DNA from: Paucidesulfovibrio sp050251775 | GTDB lineage: Bacteria; Desulfobacterota; Desulfovibrionia; Desulfovibrionales; Desulfovibrionaceae | Reading direction: 5' to 3' | Assembly: GCA_050251775.1 (NCBI GenBank) | Contig: JBFWMD010000006.1 | Location: forward strand, 1 to 64,000 | Length of the DNA: 64,000 nt | In this document: piece by piece, positions 40,844-49,369 of the stretch | Layout of the letters: the number at the start of each line of letters is the position of its first letter | How positions within the stretch are numbered: position 1 is the first letter of the stretch | Position numbers and translations under genes: made by a program | The notes under the pieces: model-generated | Told to the model about the DNA's origin: nothing | The model's input: the letters and a program-made list of their open reading frames with translations, nothing else | Database searches by the model: none

Positions 40844-41944
40844 TCAACCTCCCCGCTGCTTGCCCGCAGGGGTCAAAAAATCGGCGATTCGCAGGGGCGC
40901 GGGCCGCCAGCTGCCGTCGGGATTATGTTCCCAGATGTTGGTGTAGTCGTTCCAGCTGATGCAGTTTTTGCAAACAGGCAGATCGTCGATGTCAAGGCGC
41001 AGATGCTTCTGCCGGAAGGCCTGAAAGGTTTTGCCCCGCCAGATTTCCGCCAGGCTGGCGTCGTTGATGTTCCCGAAGTTGGTCAGCCAGGTGGATTCAT
41101 GCCAGTGGAAACCGTAGCAGGGCAGGACCTCGCCCTTGGAATTCAAGGCCGTGGAGTACCAGGGCTGCATGCAGGGCCGCCGGGGGGCGCTGGGTGTGAA
41201 GTCGTACATGGGGGTCATGCCCTTGATGTCCATGGAGCGCTTGAGCAGCGGGCGCACAAAAGCCCTGTCCACCAGGGGGGACCAGCGGTCCAGGAAGCGC
41301 TGCGTGGTCTGTGCGGTTTCCTTTGATTCCAGAATGAAGGTCTGGATGAAGGGTTTGCGCAGGCCGTGCTCGCGCTTGAGCCGGCAGGCCCGTTCCAGAT
41401 TCTCGCTGACGCGTGCAAAGGTGCTGGTACCGGTGATGAATTCGTGGTCATGGTCATTCTCCGCAAAGAAGCTGACCTGGAGGTTGTCCAGCCCGGCCCT
41501 GGCCAAGGCCAGAAAGGTCTTTTCGTCCAGGAGTACGCCGTTGGTGGAGACGATGGTGTTCACCAGAGGGCGTTCGCGTTTCATGTAGGCCACGAATTCC
41601 GGAAGCTTGCCGAATTCCAAGGTCTCGCCCACGGCGGAGATGTCAAAGCTGTGGTACGGGTCGTTGGGAATGGAAAGGACAATGTGCTTCAGCGTCTCGA
41701 AGTCCATTTCCGACTTTTCGCGGTAGTGTTCGCGCACGTCCGCTTCCGAATACAGGCACATGCGGCATTTGTAGAAACAGGTTTTTTCGTTGAAGGAAAG
41801 ATTGACCACGCGGGGCAGCCGCTCGTTGTAGAGAAAAAGTTTCTGTCCGGCCATGGTCGGCAGCAGGAAGTTCCTGGCCAGGCTTTTGACGGATCGAGTG
41901 GTACGCAGCTTGTGGGCCAGTCCGCCGAGGTTCATGTAGGACAT
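40844..41944 (-). CDS. Radical SAM/SPASM protein
   Basis: A 366-residue radical SAM enzyme. The 4Fe-4S cluster motif is CFYKCRMC (Cx3Cx2C) near 57-64. ISAVGETLEF near 100 and IVSTNGVLLD near 130 follow the partial TIM barrel. The SPASM-like C-terminus has PCMQPWYST, LPCYGF and CKNCISWND with the auxiliary cluster cysteines. The start overlaps the upstream methyltransferase stop (TGATG). The substrate is unknown; SPASM enzymes modify peptides or carbohydrates by hydrogen abstraction, and all neighbours here are glycan genes. It is one of six radical SAM proteins in the region. Confidence 0.85.
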   Translation of the reverse strand: MSYMNLGGLAHKLRTTRSVKSLARNFLLPTMAGQKLFLYNERLPRVVNLSFNEKTCFYKCRMCLYSEADVREHYREKSEMDFETLKHIVLSIPNDPYHSFDISAVGETLEFGKLPEFVAYMKRERPLVNTIVSTNGVLLDEKTFLALARAGLDNLQVSFFAENDHDHEFITGTSTFARVSENLERACRLKREHGLRKPFIQTFILESKETAQTTQRFLDRWSPLVDRAFVRPLLKRSMDIKGMTPMYDFTPSAPRRPCMQPWYSTALNSKGEVLPCYGFHWHESTWLTNFGNINDASLAEIWRGKTFQAFRQKHLRLDIDDLPVCKNCISWNDYTNIWEHNPDGSWRPAPLRIADFLTPAGKQRGG

Positions 41945-42741
41945 CAGGCGCTCCTTTTTTCCGCGAGTACTTCGTAGCAGCCGGGCAGGCCCAGGTACTC
42001 GGATTTGAAGAAGGGTTTCGGCTCGATTTCGCCGGGGCGCAGGTTCACGCTCCCTTCGGCGGCCAGGGCGAGCACGTCGAAGCCCAGGCGTTCCAATTGG
42101 GCGCGGGCCTCGCCCTGGGTGATCAGAATCTGTCCGCCCTGGGGGGGCGTACCGTGTTTTTCGTATTCCAGCGTGTTCCGAAACGTGTTTGCCGCAGCCT
42201 CGCGTGGGTCAAAATCGCTGCTGCGGTGGGGCCGCTCCCGCCACATATTCAGAATGTAGCCGATCTCGTTGGCCGAGAAATAGAGCCTGCCGCCGGGCCG
42301 GAGCACCCGTGCGAACTCGGCCAGGGACTGTTTCCAGGCCGTGCAGAAGAGCGTGCCGTAGCAGAACACACCGTCCACGCTTGCGCTTTCCACGGGCAGA
42401 GCGTCCAGGCCTCCCTGCAACGCATTGGCCCGGACCGCATGACCCGCGACACTCGCAGCGGCAAAGGCAGCATTGGCCACCCGGACCCGCAACAGCGAGA
42501 CATCCACGCCCACCACTGCCGCACCGAGCACGGCAAGGCAGAGCGACCACTGGCCGAACCCGCAGCCCGCGTCGAGCAAGCGCTCGCAGCGGTCCAGGCC
42601 CACGGCCCGGAGGCGGTCGGCGTAGGTTTCGGCCCCGGAGCCGTAGACCCGCTCAATGAAGCGGCGGTCGTTTTCACCCAGTTCAGGAGCGAAGTCGCGC
42701 AGCAGCTGTGTGCGGATTTGGTCAAATAGCCGTTGATTCAC
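41944..42741 (-). CDS. SAM-dependent methyltransferase (type 11-like)
   Basis: A 265-residue class I methyltransferase. Motif I is LLDAGCGFGQWSLCLA near 54-69, VGVDVS follows near 78, and RVLRPGGRLYFSANEIGY near 144-161 marks the post-motif strand. It overlaps the downstream radical SAM gene start by one base and the upstream deacetylase-like gene by 4 bases. It is probably cytoplasmic and probably methylates a nucleotide sugar or the growing glycan. A family-level call only. Confidence 0.85.
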   Translation of the reverse strand: MNQRLFDQIRTQLLRDFAPELGENDRRFIERVYGSGAETYADRLRAVGLDRCERLLDAGCGFGQWSLCLAVLGAAVVGVDVSLLRVRVANAAFAAASVAGHAVRANALQGGLDALPVESASVDGVFCYGTLFCTAWKQSLAEFARVLRPGGRLYFSANEIGYILNMWRERPHRSSDFDPREAAANTFRNTLEYEKHGTPPQGGQILITQGEARAQLERLGFDVLALAAEGSVNLRPGEIEPKPFFKSEYLGLPGCYEVLAEKRSA

Positions 42742-43406
42742 GAGGCGAGCTCCTGGATGGCGTGTGAAACAGTTGCAAAGCAGAATTCCCCGGCGCGGTC
42801 CAGAATATCCTCCAGGGCGTTGCGAACCCCGTATTCGCGCTCGTTGCGGTGTTTTTTCAGGTGCTCCGGGTCGAGGTAACCCGGTTTGGCCTGGGCATAC
42901 TGCTCCGGGGCGCAGGTATTCAGATAGAGATGGATCGGGTGAAAATTGTAGAGCAGCATTCCGGGTCCGTCCGCTGCAGCCGTGTCCATGTCGGGCCGTA
43001 TTCCATTCAGGAAGAGCAGGTTGTCGCCCCAGTGGATGGGCGCGTCCGGCAGCTCCGTGTCCCAGCGACCCGGTCCGCGTGCCCCGACGTCATGGTGCGC
43101 GGAGATCCACTGCATCCCGGCGGATCGGAGGATGCCAGCGTCCAGCTCCGGTGGCATGGCCAGCCGGTGGGGCCGCAGACCCGCTGCATCGGGGAAGCGC
43201 CAGGCCAGTCTCGCCAGTTCCCGGAGCGGGTCGCGGTCCGTGAAGTTGGGATGCAGCGCCACTTCGCGGTGTGCAGCGGGCTCCACGTCCTGATCGTCCG
43301 TGGCGAAGAAGGTGAACGGCACGCCGGATTGCTCCAGGATGTCCAGGGCAAAGAACGTCACCTCGGGGTGTGCCCAGTCGCTGTCTACAGTCAGGCAAAT
43401 GTACAT
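42738..43406 (-). CDS. Polysaccharide-deacetylase-like (NodB fold) protein
   Basis: A 222-residue protein with the NodB homology start YICLTVDSDWAHPEVTFFALDIL, then GVPFTFFATDDQDV and VALHPNFTDRDP with a His that could bind metal, and LLYNFHPIHLYLN near 150. The DSD/H/H arrangement is a short version of the deacetylase metal site, but the typical HxxxH is not clear. It would remove an N-acetyl group from a sugar or act as a related hydrolase. It overlaps the methyltransferase by 4 bases. There is no signal peptide, so it acts in the cytoplasm. Confidence 0.65.
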   Translation of the reverse strand: MYICLTVDSDWAHPEVTFFALDILEQSGVPFTFFATDDQDVEPAAHREVALHPNFTDRDPLRELARLAWRFPDAAGLRPHRLAMPPELDAGILRSAGMQWISAHHDVGARGPGRWDTELPDAPIHWGDNLLFLNGIRPDMDTAAADGPGMLLYNFHPIHLYLNTCAPEQYAQAKPGYLDPEHLKKHRNEREYGVRNALEDILDRAGEFCFATVSHAIQELAS

Positions 43407-43412
43407 GTTCGC

Positions 43413-44057
43413 TCACTCTTCCGGGAAATATGGCGCGCAGCAGTGTCCGCCGTCGGCCATGCGCCGGAGCGTGGCCGTGGGGTTGTCGTCAGAGATCTTT
43501 TCCTTGACCACCAGCGTGGTCACCGGGGCCGTGCTGTATTGCTGAAAGATCAGGTCATGGCCCATGCACAGGCCAAAAGCCACGTTCAGGTCAGCGCCCC
43601 AGTCGTTGAGCAGCAGGGCCTGGCCCAGGGGATTGCAGAGCGTCCAGTCCGAATCCCTGGCAATGGCGATGTCCGCGAATTTGTTCCCGCCGACCTTGCA
43701 GGAAAAGCAGACGGACTCGAAGCCGAACCCGGCCAAAATCTTTTTCGTGGCATGCATCAGCGGCAGATAGCGCGCGCATCCGGCCAGCCCGATGCGCCGG
43801 AAGCCCGCCGAGCGGCTGAATTCCATGATGTGTTCCAGGCGGGAGCGGCTTGCGCCGCCGTGGCCCACGAGCCGGGCAAAGGCCAGCCAGTGGCGTCGGG
43901 CCGTGCTGCCTGCGCGTAGATATTCCTCCCGGGCGCGGACCATGACGGCCTCGGCCTGCTTGCCCGGACAGGAAGCCGGAGTGCGCTCCGGGGCGCAGAG
44001 CGTGGCGCAGTCCATGGGGCAGACGCAGCCTGCGGATTGTTTGCGCTGGTCGGACAT
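43413..44057 (-). CDS. DUF1847 cysteine-rich metal-binding protein
   Basis: A 214-residue protein of the DUF1847 family. The N-terminus is Cys-rich (CVCPMDCATLC, then CPGK). The core has FESVCFSCKVGGN near 119, LCNPLGQALLLND, DLNVAFGLCMGHDLIF and APVTTLVVKEKI near 180-191. The conserved cysteines suggest an iron-sulphur or zinc site. Members are common in anaerobes, but the function is unknown to me. The start is the ATG at 44057 with AGGAGGG upstream, 2 bases after the stop of a radical SAM gene, so an electron-transfer or cluster role for that enzyme is a reasonable guess. The gene is unusual in a glycan operon. Confidence 0.75.
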   Translation of the reverse strand: MSDQRKQSAGCVCPMDCATLCAPERTPASCPGKQAEAVMVRAREEYLRAGSTARRHWLAFARLVGHGGASRSRLEHIMEFSRSAGFRRIGLAGCARYLPLMHATKKILAGFGFESVCFSCKVGGNKFADIAIARDSDWTLCNPLGQALLLNDWGADLNVAFGLCMGHDLIFQQYSTAPVTTLVVKEKISDDNPTATLRRMADGGHCCAPYFPEE

Positions 44058-44059
44058 GC

Positions 44060-45244
44060 TCAGCCCTCCTGGGCCTTTGCGGCCCGCGCCCGGAGCAGGG
44101 CTTCGCCGCGCTCGCGCAGTTCGTCGAGCCAGGCCTGCCGGTTCTGCTTCAGGTAGCGCCAGCGCTCCATGACTTCCTCGTGGCGCTCCCTGGACAGGGA
44201 GACGCGCTTGACCGCCGCGCTGAGGTACTGCTCCATGCGGCCCACCTCGGAATAATAGTCCTTGGGAATGTGGTAGCTGGGATCCCAGATGATAGAGCAG
44301 TCCTTGCAGTGCAGGCCGCATTCGGAAATGGCGTCGAAGTCGCGTTCGCGCATGTTCTTGCGGAAGCGTTCCATCTCCGCGCCGCGCCAGGCGTCGAGCA
44401 CGCCCTGTTCCCGCACGTTGCCGAGCAGGTAGCGGCCATTGACGTCATAGATGCAGGCGACCATGTCGCCGTTCCAGTTGATGCCCGTGACATCCCAGGG
44501 CACGTTGCAGGAGGGCCACTCGCTGTGGGGGATGTCCGCTGTGCGGACCCGGACGCCGTTGGAGCCTTCAAGATCCCCGGTGAAATTGTGCATGGGGTAG
44601 ATGGCCACGTGGCCCACGGGCAGCCGGGAGAACATCTCCTCAAAGAGTTCGGCCTCGTCCCAGTTGCTGTCCTGGCGCAGGAAAATGGCGTCGCAGGCAT
44701 AGGCTTCATGGTCCGCGCCCTCGCCCCAGGCTTCGAGATAGTCCAGGAACACGTCGAGCATGGCCCAGAAATCCTTGCCGTTCTTGATGGCCTTGTAGGT
44801 CGGGGCCGTGGCCGCGTCGATGGACACACCGAGGTAGAAATTGGTGCCCAGTCGGGGAATGTCCTTTTTTTTGACCGCGCCGAAATTGGAGTTCATCTGC
44901 ACGAACAACCCTTTATCATTGGCATAGTCGAGCATGTCATAGATGCGCGGGTGCAGGGTCGGCTCCCCGGTCTTGTAGAGGTTCACGGTCAGCTCGCGCC
45001 AGTGGGGGGCTAGTTCGTCGATGATGGCGGTGTAGAGGTCGAAGTCCATGAAGCCGTGCTGCCGGGTCATGACCGTGTGCGACGGACAGTGGATACAGCG
45101 GTAATTGCAGTTGTTGGTGACCTCGATGAAGACGCGGCGCGGTACAAAGTCTGCGGAAGTTCTGCCCGTGAGCGTGGATTCGATGTAGCGTAGCCGGTTC
45201 TGCTGGGTCATGAGTTCTTTTTCGACAAAGTCATTTTTGCGCAT
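44060..45244 (-). CDS. Radical SAM/SPASM protein
   Basis: A 394-residue radical SAM enzyme. The cluster motif is CNYRCIHC near 46-53, followed by LYKTGEPTLHP near 90 and MNSNFGAV near 118. The C-terminal region has WNGDMVACIYDVNGRYLLGNV and CGLHCKDC, typical of SPASM auxiliary clusters. A basic coiled-coil tail (about 335-394) is rich in Arg and Glu. GAGGAG overlaps the stop codon of the upstream ATP-grasp gene. It is followed at 2 bases by the DUF1847 gene. Confidence 0.85.
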   Translation of the reverse strand: MRKNDFVEKELMTQQNRLRYIESTLTGRTSADFVPRRVFIEVTNNCNYRCIHCPSHTVMTRQHGFMDFDLYTAIIDELAPHWRELTVNLYKTGEPTLHPRIYDMLDYANDKGLFVQMNSNFGAVKKKDIPRLGTNFYLGVSIDAATAPTYKAIKNGKDFWAMLDVFLDYLEAWGEGADHEAYACDAIFLRQDSNWDEAELFEEMFSRLPVGHVAIYPMHNFTGDLEGSNGVRVRTADIPHSEWPSCNVPWDVTGINWNGDMVACIYDVNGRYLLGNVREQGVLDAWRGAEMERFRKNMRERDFDAISECGLHCKDCSIIWDPSYHIPKDYYSEVGRMEQYLSAAVKRVSLSRERHEEVMERWRYLKQNRQAWLDELRERGEALLRARAAKAQEG

Positions 45245-45247
45245 CTG

Positions 45248-46465
45248 CTACTCCTCTGCGTATTGAAAATCGAGCATGGCCTGGGCGCGGTGCGCAAGTT
45301 CCAGAGCCTCGTTTCGGTTGTTTCCGGCAGCCACGATAAAGCCGGAGCGGTCCGGCCCGGTGCGGACCAGGGGCACGGTGTCGCCCGCTTTGACGAAAAG
45401 TCCCGCGTCCAGCACGCCCGGCAGGTCGAGCACCTGTTCCAGGCCGCGCACGGCAACGAGCCTGCCCGGCGGCGGGGTCAGAAATTTGTAGACGCAGCCC
45501 TGTTCCTGTCCCGGAGCAGGGGGCATGGGGCCGCCCCTGAGCAGCAGCCGGACATGGTCCTGAAGATATTTTCTGCCCGTGACCTGGGGCAGGATGTGAC
45601 TGGCGGTGTGTCCGCCGCCGAAACGCGCTCCGAGTTCAAAGAGCCTCGGCCCGTCAGCGGTCAAGCACAGCTCCACATGGGCGGCGAAGGTCTTCAGGCC
45701 CAGGGCCAGGGCTCCCTGGATCGCGGCACGCTCCGCCTCCCGGCGCTGCTCTCCGGCAAGGGCCGTGGGGTAGATCACGTCCGTATCGACCCGGTGGGGG
45801 TAGGGTGTTTTGCGCTTGTCACCGATGCAGAGCACCTGGACCTCGCCGTTGCAGCCGATGAGTTCAAGGCTGTGTTCGGAGCCCTGCACGCATTCCTCAA
45901 TGAGCACGCGTTTGTCCGGATAAAAGCTCCGGGCGTACTCCACGGCTTCGGCCAGATCTCCGCCCGCGATTTTGTCGGCATGAACACAAACAACGCCCCG
46001 GCTAGCCCCGCCCCTGCTTTCCGCTGGCTTGACGACCAGTTGTCCATTACCAGGCAGCTGGGCCATGCTGGCCGGAATGGGATCCGTCGGCGAGAGCAGC
46101 GCAAAATGGGGCTGCGGCGCTCCGGCCTTGCGCCAGGCCTGGCGCATGAGCAGCTTGTCCGTGGCCAGGAATGCGGCCTGAACGCCGATGCCGCGAAGAT
46201 TCAAAGCCTCGGACACCGCAGCGGCCGTACGCACACCGTAGTCGTTGAGCGCCACCACCGCGCTCACGCCTTCCCGCTCCGCAAGGTGCAGTGTGGCGTC
46301 GACATCGGTGATGTCCACGGCGTGAAAGACGTGGGCCTGGCCAGCGGCAAAGGCCTTTGGATTGCCGTCCGTGACCACGACGCGCAGACCCATCTCCGCA
46401 ATCTGCCGGATGGAGCCCGCGTAATAGCGCGACGCGCCGAGGACCAGGACGCTTTCAGGAGGCAT
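45248..46465 (-). CDS. ATP-grasp ligase, carboxylate-amine type
   Basis: A 405-residue ligase of the carbamoyl-phosphate-synthase/ATP-grasp_4 type. Residues 4-30 form the N-terminal Rossmann-like part (VLVLGASRYYAGSIRQIAE). LVVKPAESRGGASRGV near 146-161 binds ATP, LIEECVQGSEHSLE follows near 190, and LFELGARFGGGHTASHILP near 281-299 carries the metal-binding acidic residues. The start is the ATG at 46465 with GAGGGG upstream, overlapping the aldolase gene by 11 bases. It would join a carboxylate to an amine, so it could attach an amino acid to a sugar or build an intermediate made by the neighbouring aldolase. Confidence 0.83.
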   Translation of the reverse strand: MPPESVLVLGASRYYAGSIRQIAEMGLRVVVTDGNPKAFAAGQAHVFHAVDITDVDATLHLAEREGVSAVVALNDYGVRTAAAVSEALNLRGIGVQAAFLATDKLLMRQAWRKAGAPQPHFALLSPTDPIPASMAQLPGNGQLVVKPAESRGGASRGVVCVHADKIAGGDLAEAVEYARSFYPDKRVLIEECVQGSEHSLELIGCNGEVQVLCIGDKRKTPYPHRVDTDVIYPTALAGEQRREAERAAIQGALALGLKTFAAHVELCLTADGPRLFELGARFGGGHTASHILPQVTGRKYLQDHVRLLLRGGPMPPAPGQEQGCVYKFLTPPPGRLVAVRGLEQVLDLPGVLDAGLFVKAGDTVPLVRTGPDRSGFIVAAGNNRNEALELAHRAQAMLDFQYAEE

Positions 46466-48551
46466 TGTGGCGCCCCTCGTGCAGCAGGTCTTCCAGCCGG
46501 CGGACCTGTTCTTCCTGGGAACCGGGCGGGAAGGTCCGTCCGGCTCCGTCCGAAATGCCGATGACATTGCTGGGCCGGAGCACGTCGTCCACGACCATGT
46601 CGCCCGGCTGGCCGATGAGCCCGTGGGAGACCATGCGGATACCGTTGATTTCCCGCTGGGGAAAGCCTTGATGGTGGTTCAGTCGATAGCTGAGCAGCGT
46701 GCGCAGCTCCGCAGCCATGACGGAACGCATGTCCGGGCGGTAGACCGCAACGCCCTGCTCGCGCAGGAGGCGGATGTTCTCCGGGCCAAGGGAGCCGATG
46801 CGGGCCTCGAAAACCACGGGTTTATGTGCGGTGGCGATAAATTGCTCGGCATAGGCCGCAAAGCCCTGTGCGAGCACCACGAGCACGTCGCATTGGGCCG
46901 CCTGTTCGGCAAATGTTTTCAGATCGTTCGCCGCGGGCGCGCCGGGAAAAAGTGCTTCCGTGCGCTCCACGTGGGCGTGGTGCATGCGCAGCAGGGCTTC
47001 CATCCGACAAGGCGAGCCGTCAAGCGGCTGCGTCCCGAACAGCACGACCCGCTTGCGGTTCAGGCCGCAGAGAATGCCCTGGAGCTGGGCCGCTACCGAG
47101 CGGAGCAGCACGTCCGCGTCGTTGTATTCCAGAATCTCGTAGGGGCTGAGCAACTGGTGCGCCAGTTCCGGCAGAAGCAGGTCGCTGCCCGGCAGCGGGG
47201 CCACGTCCAGAAGATGAAAATCCACCTGCCCCTTGGATTCGCGGAGCAGGTCCATGGCCGCGCCCGCGTTGCCCACTTCGGCGGAGCCGAACACCGCATC
47301 GGGGAAAACATGGACCACATGGGAGACGCGACGCCCCCCGGCCAGCTCCGGGTTCAACTCCGGAGCCACCACTACGTTCAGCAGGGCGTGGGTTCCCCGT
47401 TTCCGGGCCTGCACGGCGATGCGCCGGAGGATGTCCCGGAGTTCCTCGTGTACGCCCGTCGCGCCAGATACGGAGGAGACGGCAGATACGGCAGTCAGGG
47501 CCGCCGGAGTATTGTCGGGCGTGGGCGGTGGTGTGCTCTCCCGCTCTAGGCGCAGGGAGCAGGCGATCTCCCGGACCACGGCGTCGGGCGCGTCGCTTTG
47601 GGTCCGCTCGCAGAGCCGCAGGACCACCTCGGCCAGGGGCGCGTTCTCCTCCGCGGCGATGCCAGCGACCTGGGCCATGAACCCGGAATGGAAGCCGGAC
47701 AGTCCGGAAATGATCTCCATTTCATCGTGCCCGGCGGCGCGGAGCAGCGGGCGGATGTGGTGTGCGCCGATGCGCAGCAGAGAAAGCAGGTCCGCCTCCT
47801 GAAACTGCCCCTTGCGCAGCAAAAGTGCGGCAAAGGCTTCCGTGGAAGGGTTGCCGCTGCTGCGGCCGATGCCCTGCAGGGTCGTGTCGATCCAGCGTGC
47901 GCCGTGTTCTGAGGCGCTCAGGGCATTGGCGACGCTCAGGCGCAGGTTGTCGTGGCCGTGGAAACCCAAATCCAGGGAGGACGCGGACCGGGCTTCGGCC
48001 AGATATTCCCGGACCTGCGCCGGGAGCATGCAGCCTGCCGAATCCACCAGATAGAGCGCGTCCGCGCCGTAGCCTTCTGCCTGTCGGGCCAGCGCACCAA
48101 AGCCGGGGGCGTCCACAGTGTAGGATTTCATCAGGTTGACAAAGACGAGCATGCCCAGGCTGCGGGCCAGGAGCACAAAAGATTCTGCCGCCGCAAAATT
48201 GTCCGGCTGCACCCCGATGCGCACGAAGTGCATGCCCTGACTCCGGGCCAGCCGCAGGTCGTCCAGTCGGGCGATGCCCGGAATGCAGAACATGCCCCAG
48301 CGGGCCTGGCGCAGGCTGCCGGAAACGGCGCACATGTACGCTTCATCGTTTTCCGCTGCCGCGCCTTTGCCCATATTAGAGGCGTTCAGGCCCAGGCCGT
48401 GGCCGATCTCAATGTATCCGATGCCGGACCGCTCCAGGCATTTGGCGATGACCGCCGTATCCTTGGAGGTGAACTGGAAATTGACGGCGTAGCTTCCGTC
48501 CCGGAGCGTACACTCCAGAATTTCGGTTTGTTCGGTCCAGATTTCGCTCAT
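46455..48551 (-). CDS. HMGL-like aldolase with large C-terminal extension
   Basis: A 698-residue fusion. Residues about 8-340 form a DRE-TIM metallo-aldolase of the HMGL/4-hydroxy-2-oxovalerate aldolase type: ILECTLRDGSY near 11-21 (metal Asp), DSAGCM near 175 and DLGFHGHDNLRLS near 193-205 (HxH metal ligands). A Pro/Thr/Ala/Ser linker (about 340-370) leads to a 330-residue Rossmann-like domain of unknown function with VVLFGTQPLDGS, VLVVLAQGF and VVFEARIGSLG. The family forms or breaks C-C bonds with 2-oxo acids. GGAGG is upstream. It overlaps the amidohydrolase gene by 4 bases and the ATP-grasp gene by 11. Confidence 0.83.
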   Translation of the reverse strand: MSEIWTEQTEILECTLRDGSYAVNFQFTSKDTAVIAKCLERSGIGYIEIGHGLGLNASNMGKGAAAENDEAYMCAVSGSLRQARWGMFCIPGIARLDDLRLARSQGMHFVRIGVQPDNFAAAESFVLLARSLGMLVFVNLMKSYTVDAPGFGALARQAEGYGADALYLVDSAGCMLPAQVREYLAEARSASSLDLGFHGHDNLRLSVANALSASEHGARWIDTTLQGIGRSSGNPSTEAFAALLLRKGQFQEADLLSLLRIGAHHIRPLLRAAGHDEMEIISGLSGFHSGFMAQVAGIAAEENAPLAEVVLRLCERTQSDAPDAVVREIACSLRLERESTPPPTPDNTPAALTAVSAVSSVSGATGVHEELRDILRRIAVQARKRGTHALLNVVVAPELNPELAGGRRVSHVVHVFPDAVFGSAEVGNAGAAMDLLRESKGQVDFHLLDVAPLPGSDLLLPELAHQLLSPYEILEYNDADVLLRSVAAQLQGILCGLNRKRVVLFGTQPLDGSPCRMEALLRMHHAHVERTEALFPGAPAANDLKTFAEQAAQCDVLVVLAQGFAAYAEQFIATAHKPVVFEARIGSLGPENIRLLREQGVAVYRPDMRSVMAAELRTLLSYRLNHHQGFPQREINGIRMVSHGLIGQPGDMVVDDVLRPSNVIGISDGAGRTFPPGSQEEQVRRLEDLLHEGRHNAS

Positions 48552-49369
48552 GCGTCCTCCGAACAGGCGGGGAAGAAGCGCAGCGTGTTCGCTGCCAGTG
48601 TTTCCATCAACGCCTCCACCGTGCCCAGGCCTTCCCCCAGAGTCAGGAGCAGTTCCCGGATGCGGGCCATGTCACCCTCGGGGAAGTCCGAACCCACGCA
48701 GAGGCGGCGGTCAAAGGTCTCCAACAGGAAGCGGATATCCAGGCCCGTGGATGCGGCGTGAAAACGCGGCAGCGTGGTGGAAAGGTCGAGCAAGACATGC
48801 TCCAGGGGCCGGATCAGTTCGGACGTGGCCAAAAGATCGGTGTAGCCGCCGTGCATGAGGATGATGCGCGTGTCGTCGCAGTCGCGGCAGAGCTCGTAGA
48901 GCGCGTCGGACACGGGCCTGCCCAGGGGAGGCAGAGGCGGGCGGTGAATGGTGCAGACCAGGGCCGTGAGACCCAGCTTTCCGGTCAGACGCACGGCCTT
49001 GCGGATGCGCGGGTCGGTCACGGGCACACCGGAGAAGCGCGGATGCAGTTTGATTCCGGAGAAGCCCAGGGCCTTGACTTCTTCCAGCCGCTGGCTCAGC
49101 CCGCGCTCGTCCACAAACGTGTCCGTGCAGACATCCGCGCAGGCATCCGTGCAGACATCCACGCCCGCCACGGCCAGGAAGCGGCCCGGATGCGTCCGGA
49201 CAGCGGCCAGGAGCAGGTCGTCGTCTTCTGCGCCGGGAATGCCCGCGAGCACGGCCCGGTCCACGCCGTTCTGGTCCATGCTCGCCAGGAGTACGGGCAG
49301 CGAGGCGTCCAGTCCGGTGTTGAACCAATCGCCGTCGCGGGAGATGTGGGTCAGAGCGTCGAGGATCAC
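48548..49369 (-). CDS. Amidohydrolase family (amidohydrolase_2-like) protein
   Basis: A 273-residue TIM-barrel hydrolase or decarboxylase-like protein. It begins MILDALTHISRDGDW, where the usual HxH is reduced to a single His, then GVDRAVLAGIPG, GFSGIKLHPRFSGVP near 98, RIILMHGGYTD near 168 and CVGSDFPEGD near 227 with the conserved barrel Asp. The start is a GTG that overlaps the methyltransferase stop (GTGA). A 15-base direct repeat with 24-base spacing (49122-49136 and 49146-49160) encodes a Cys-Thr-Asp-rich loop near residue 75. It is one of three overlapping genes with the aldolase and ATP-grasp genes, suggesting a shared pathway. Confidence 0.75.
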   Translation of the reverse strand: MILDALTHISRDGDWFNTGLDASLPVLLASMDQNGVDRAVLAGIPGAEDDDLLLAAVRTHPGRFLAVAGVDVCTDACADVCTDTFVDERGLSQRLEEVKALGFSGIKLHPRFSGVPVTDPRIRKAVRLTGKLGLTALVCTIHRPPLPPLGRPVSDALYELCRDCDDTRIILMHGGYTDLLATSELIRPLEHVLLDLSTTLPRFHAASTGLDIRFLLETFDRRLCVGSDFPEGDMARIRELLLTLGEGLGTVEALMETLAANTLRFFPACSEDA

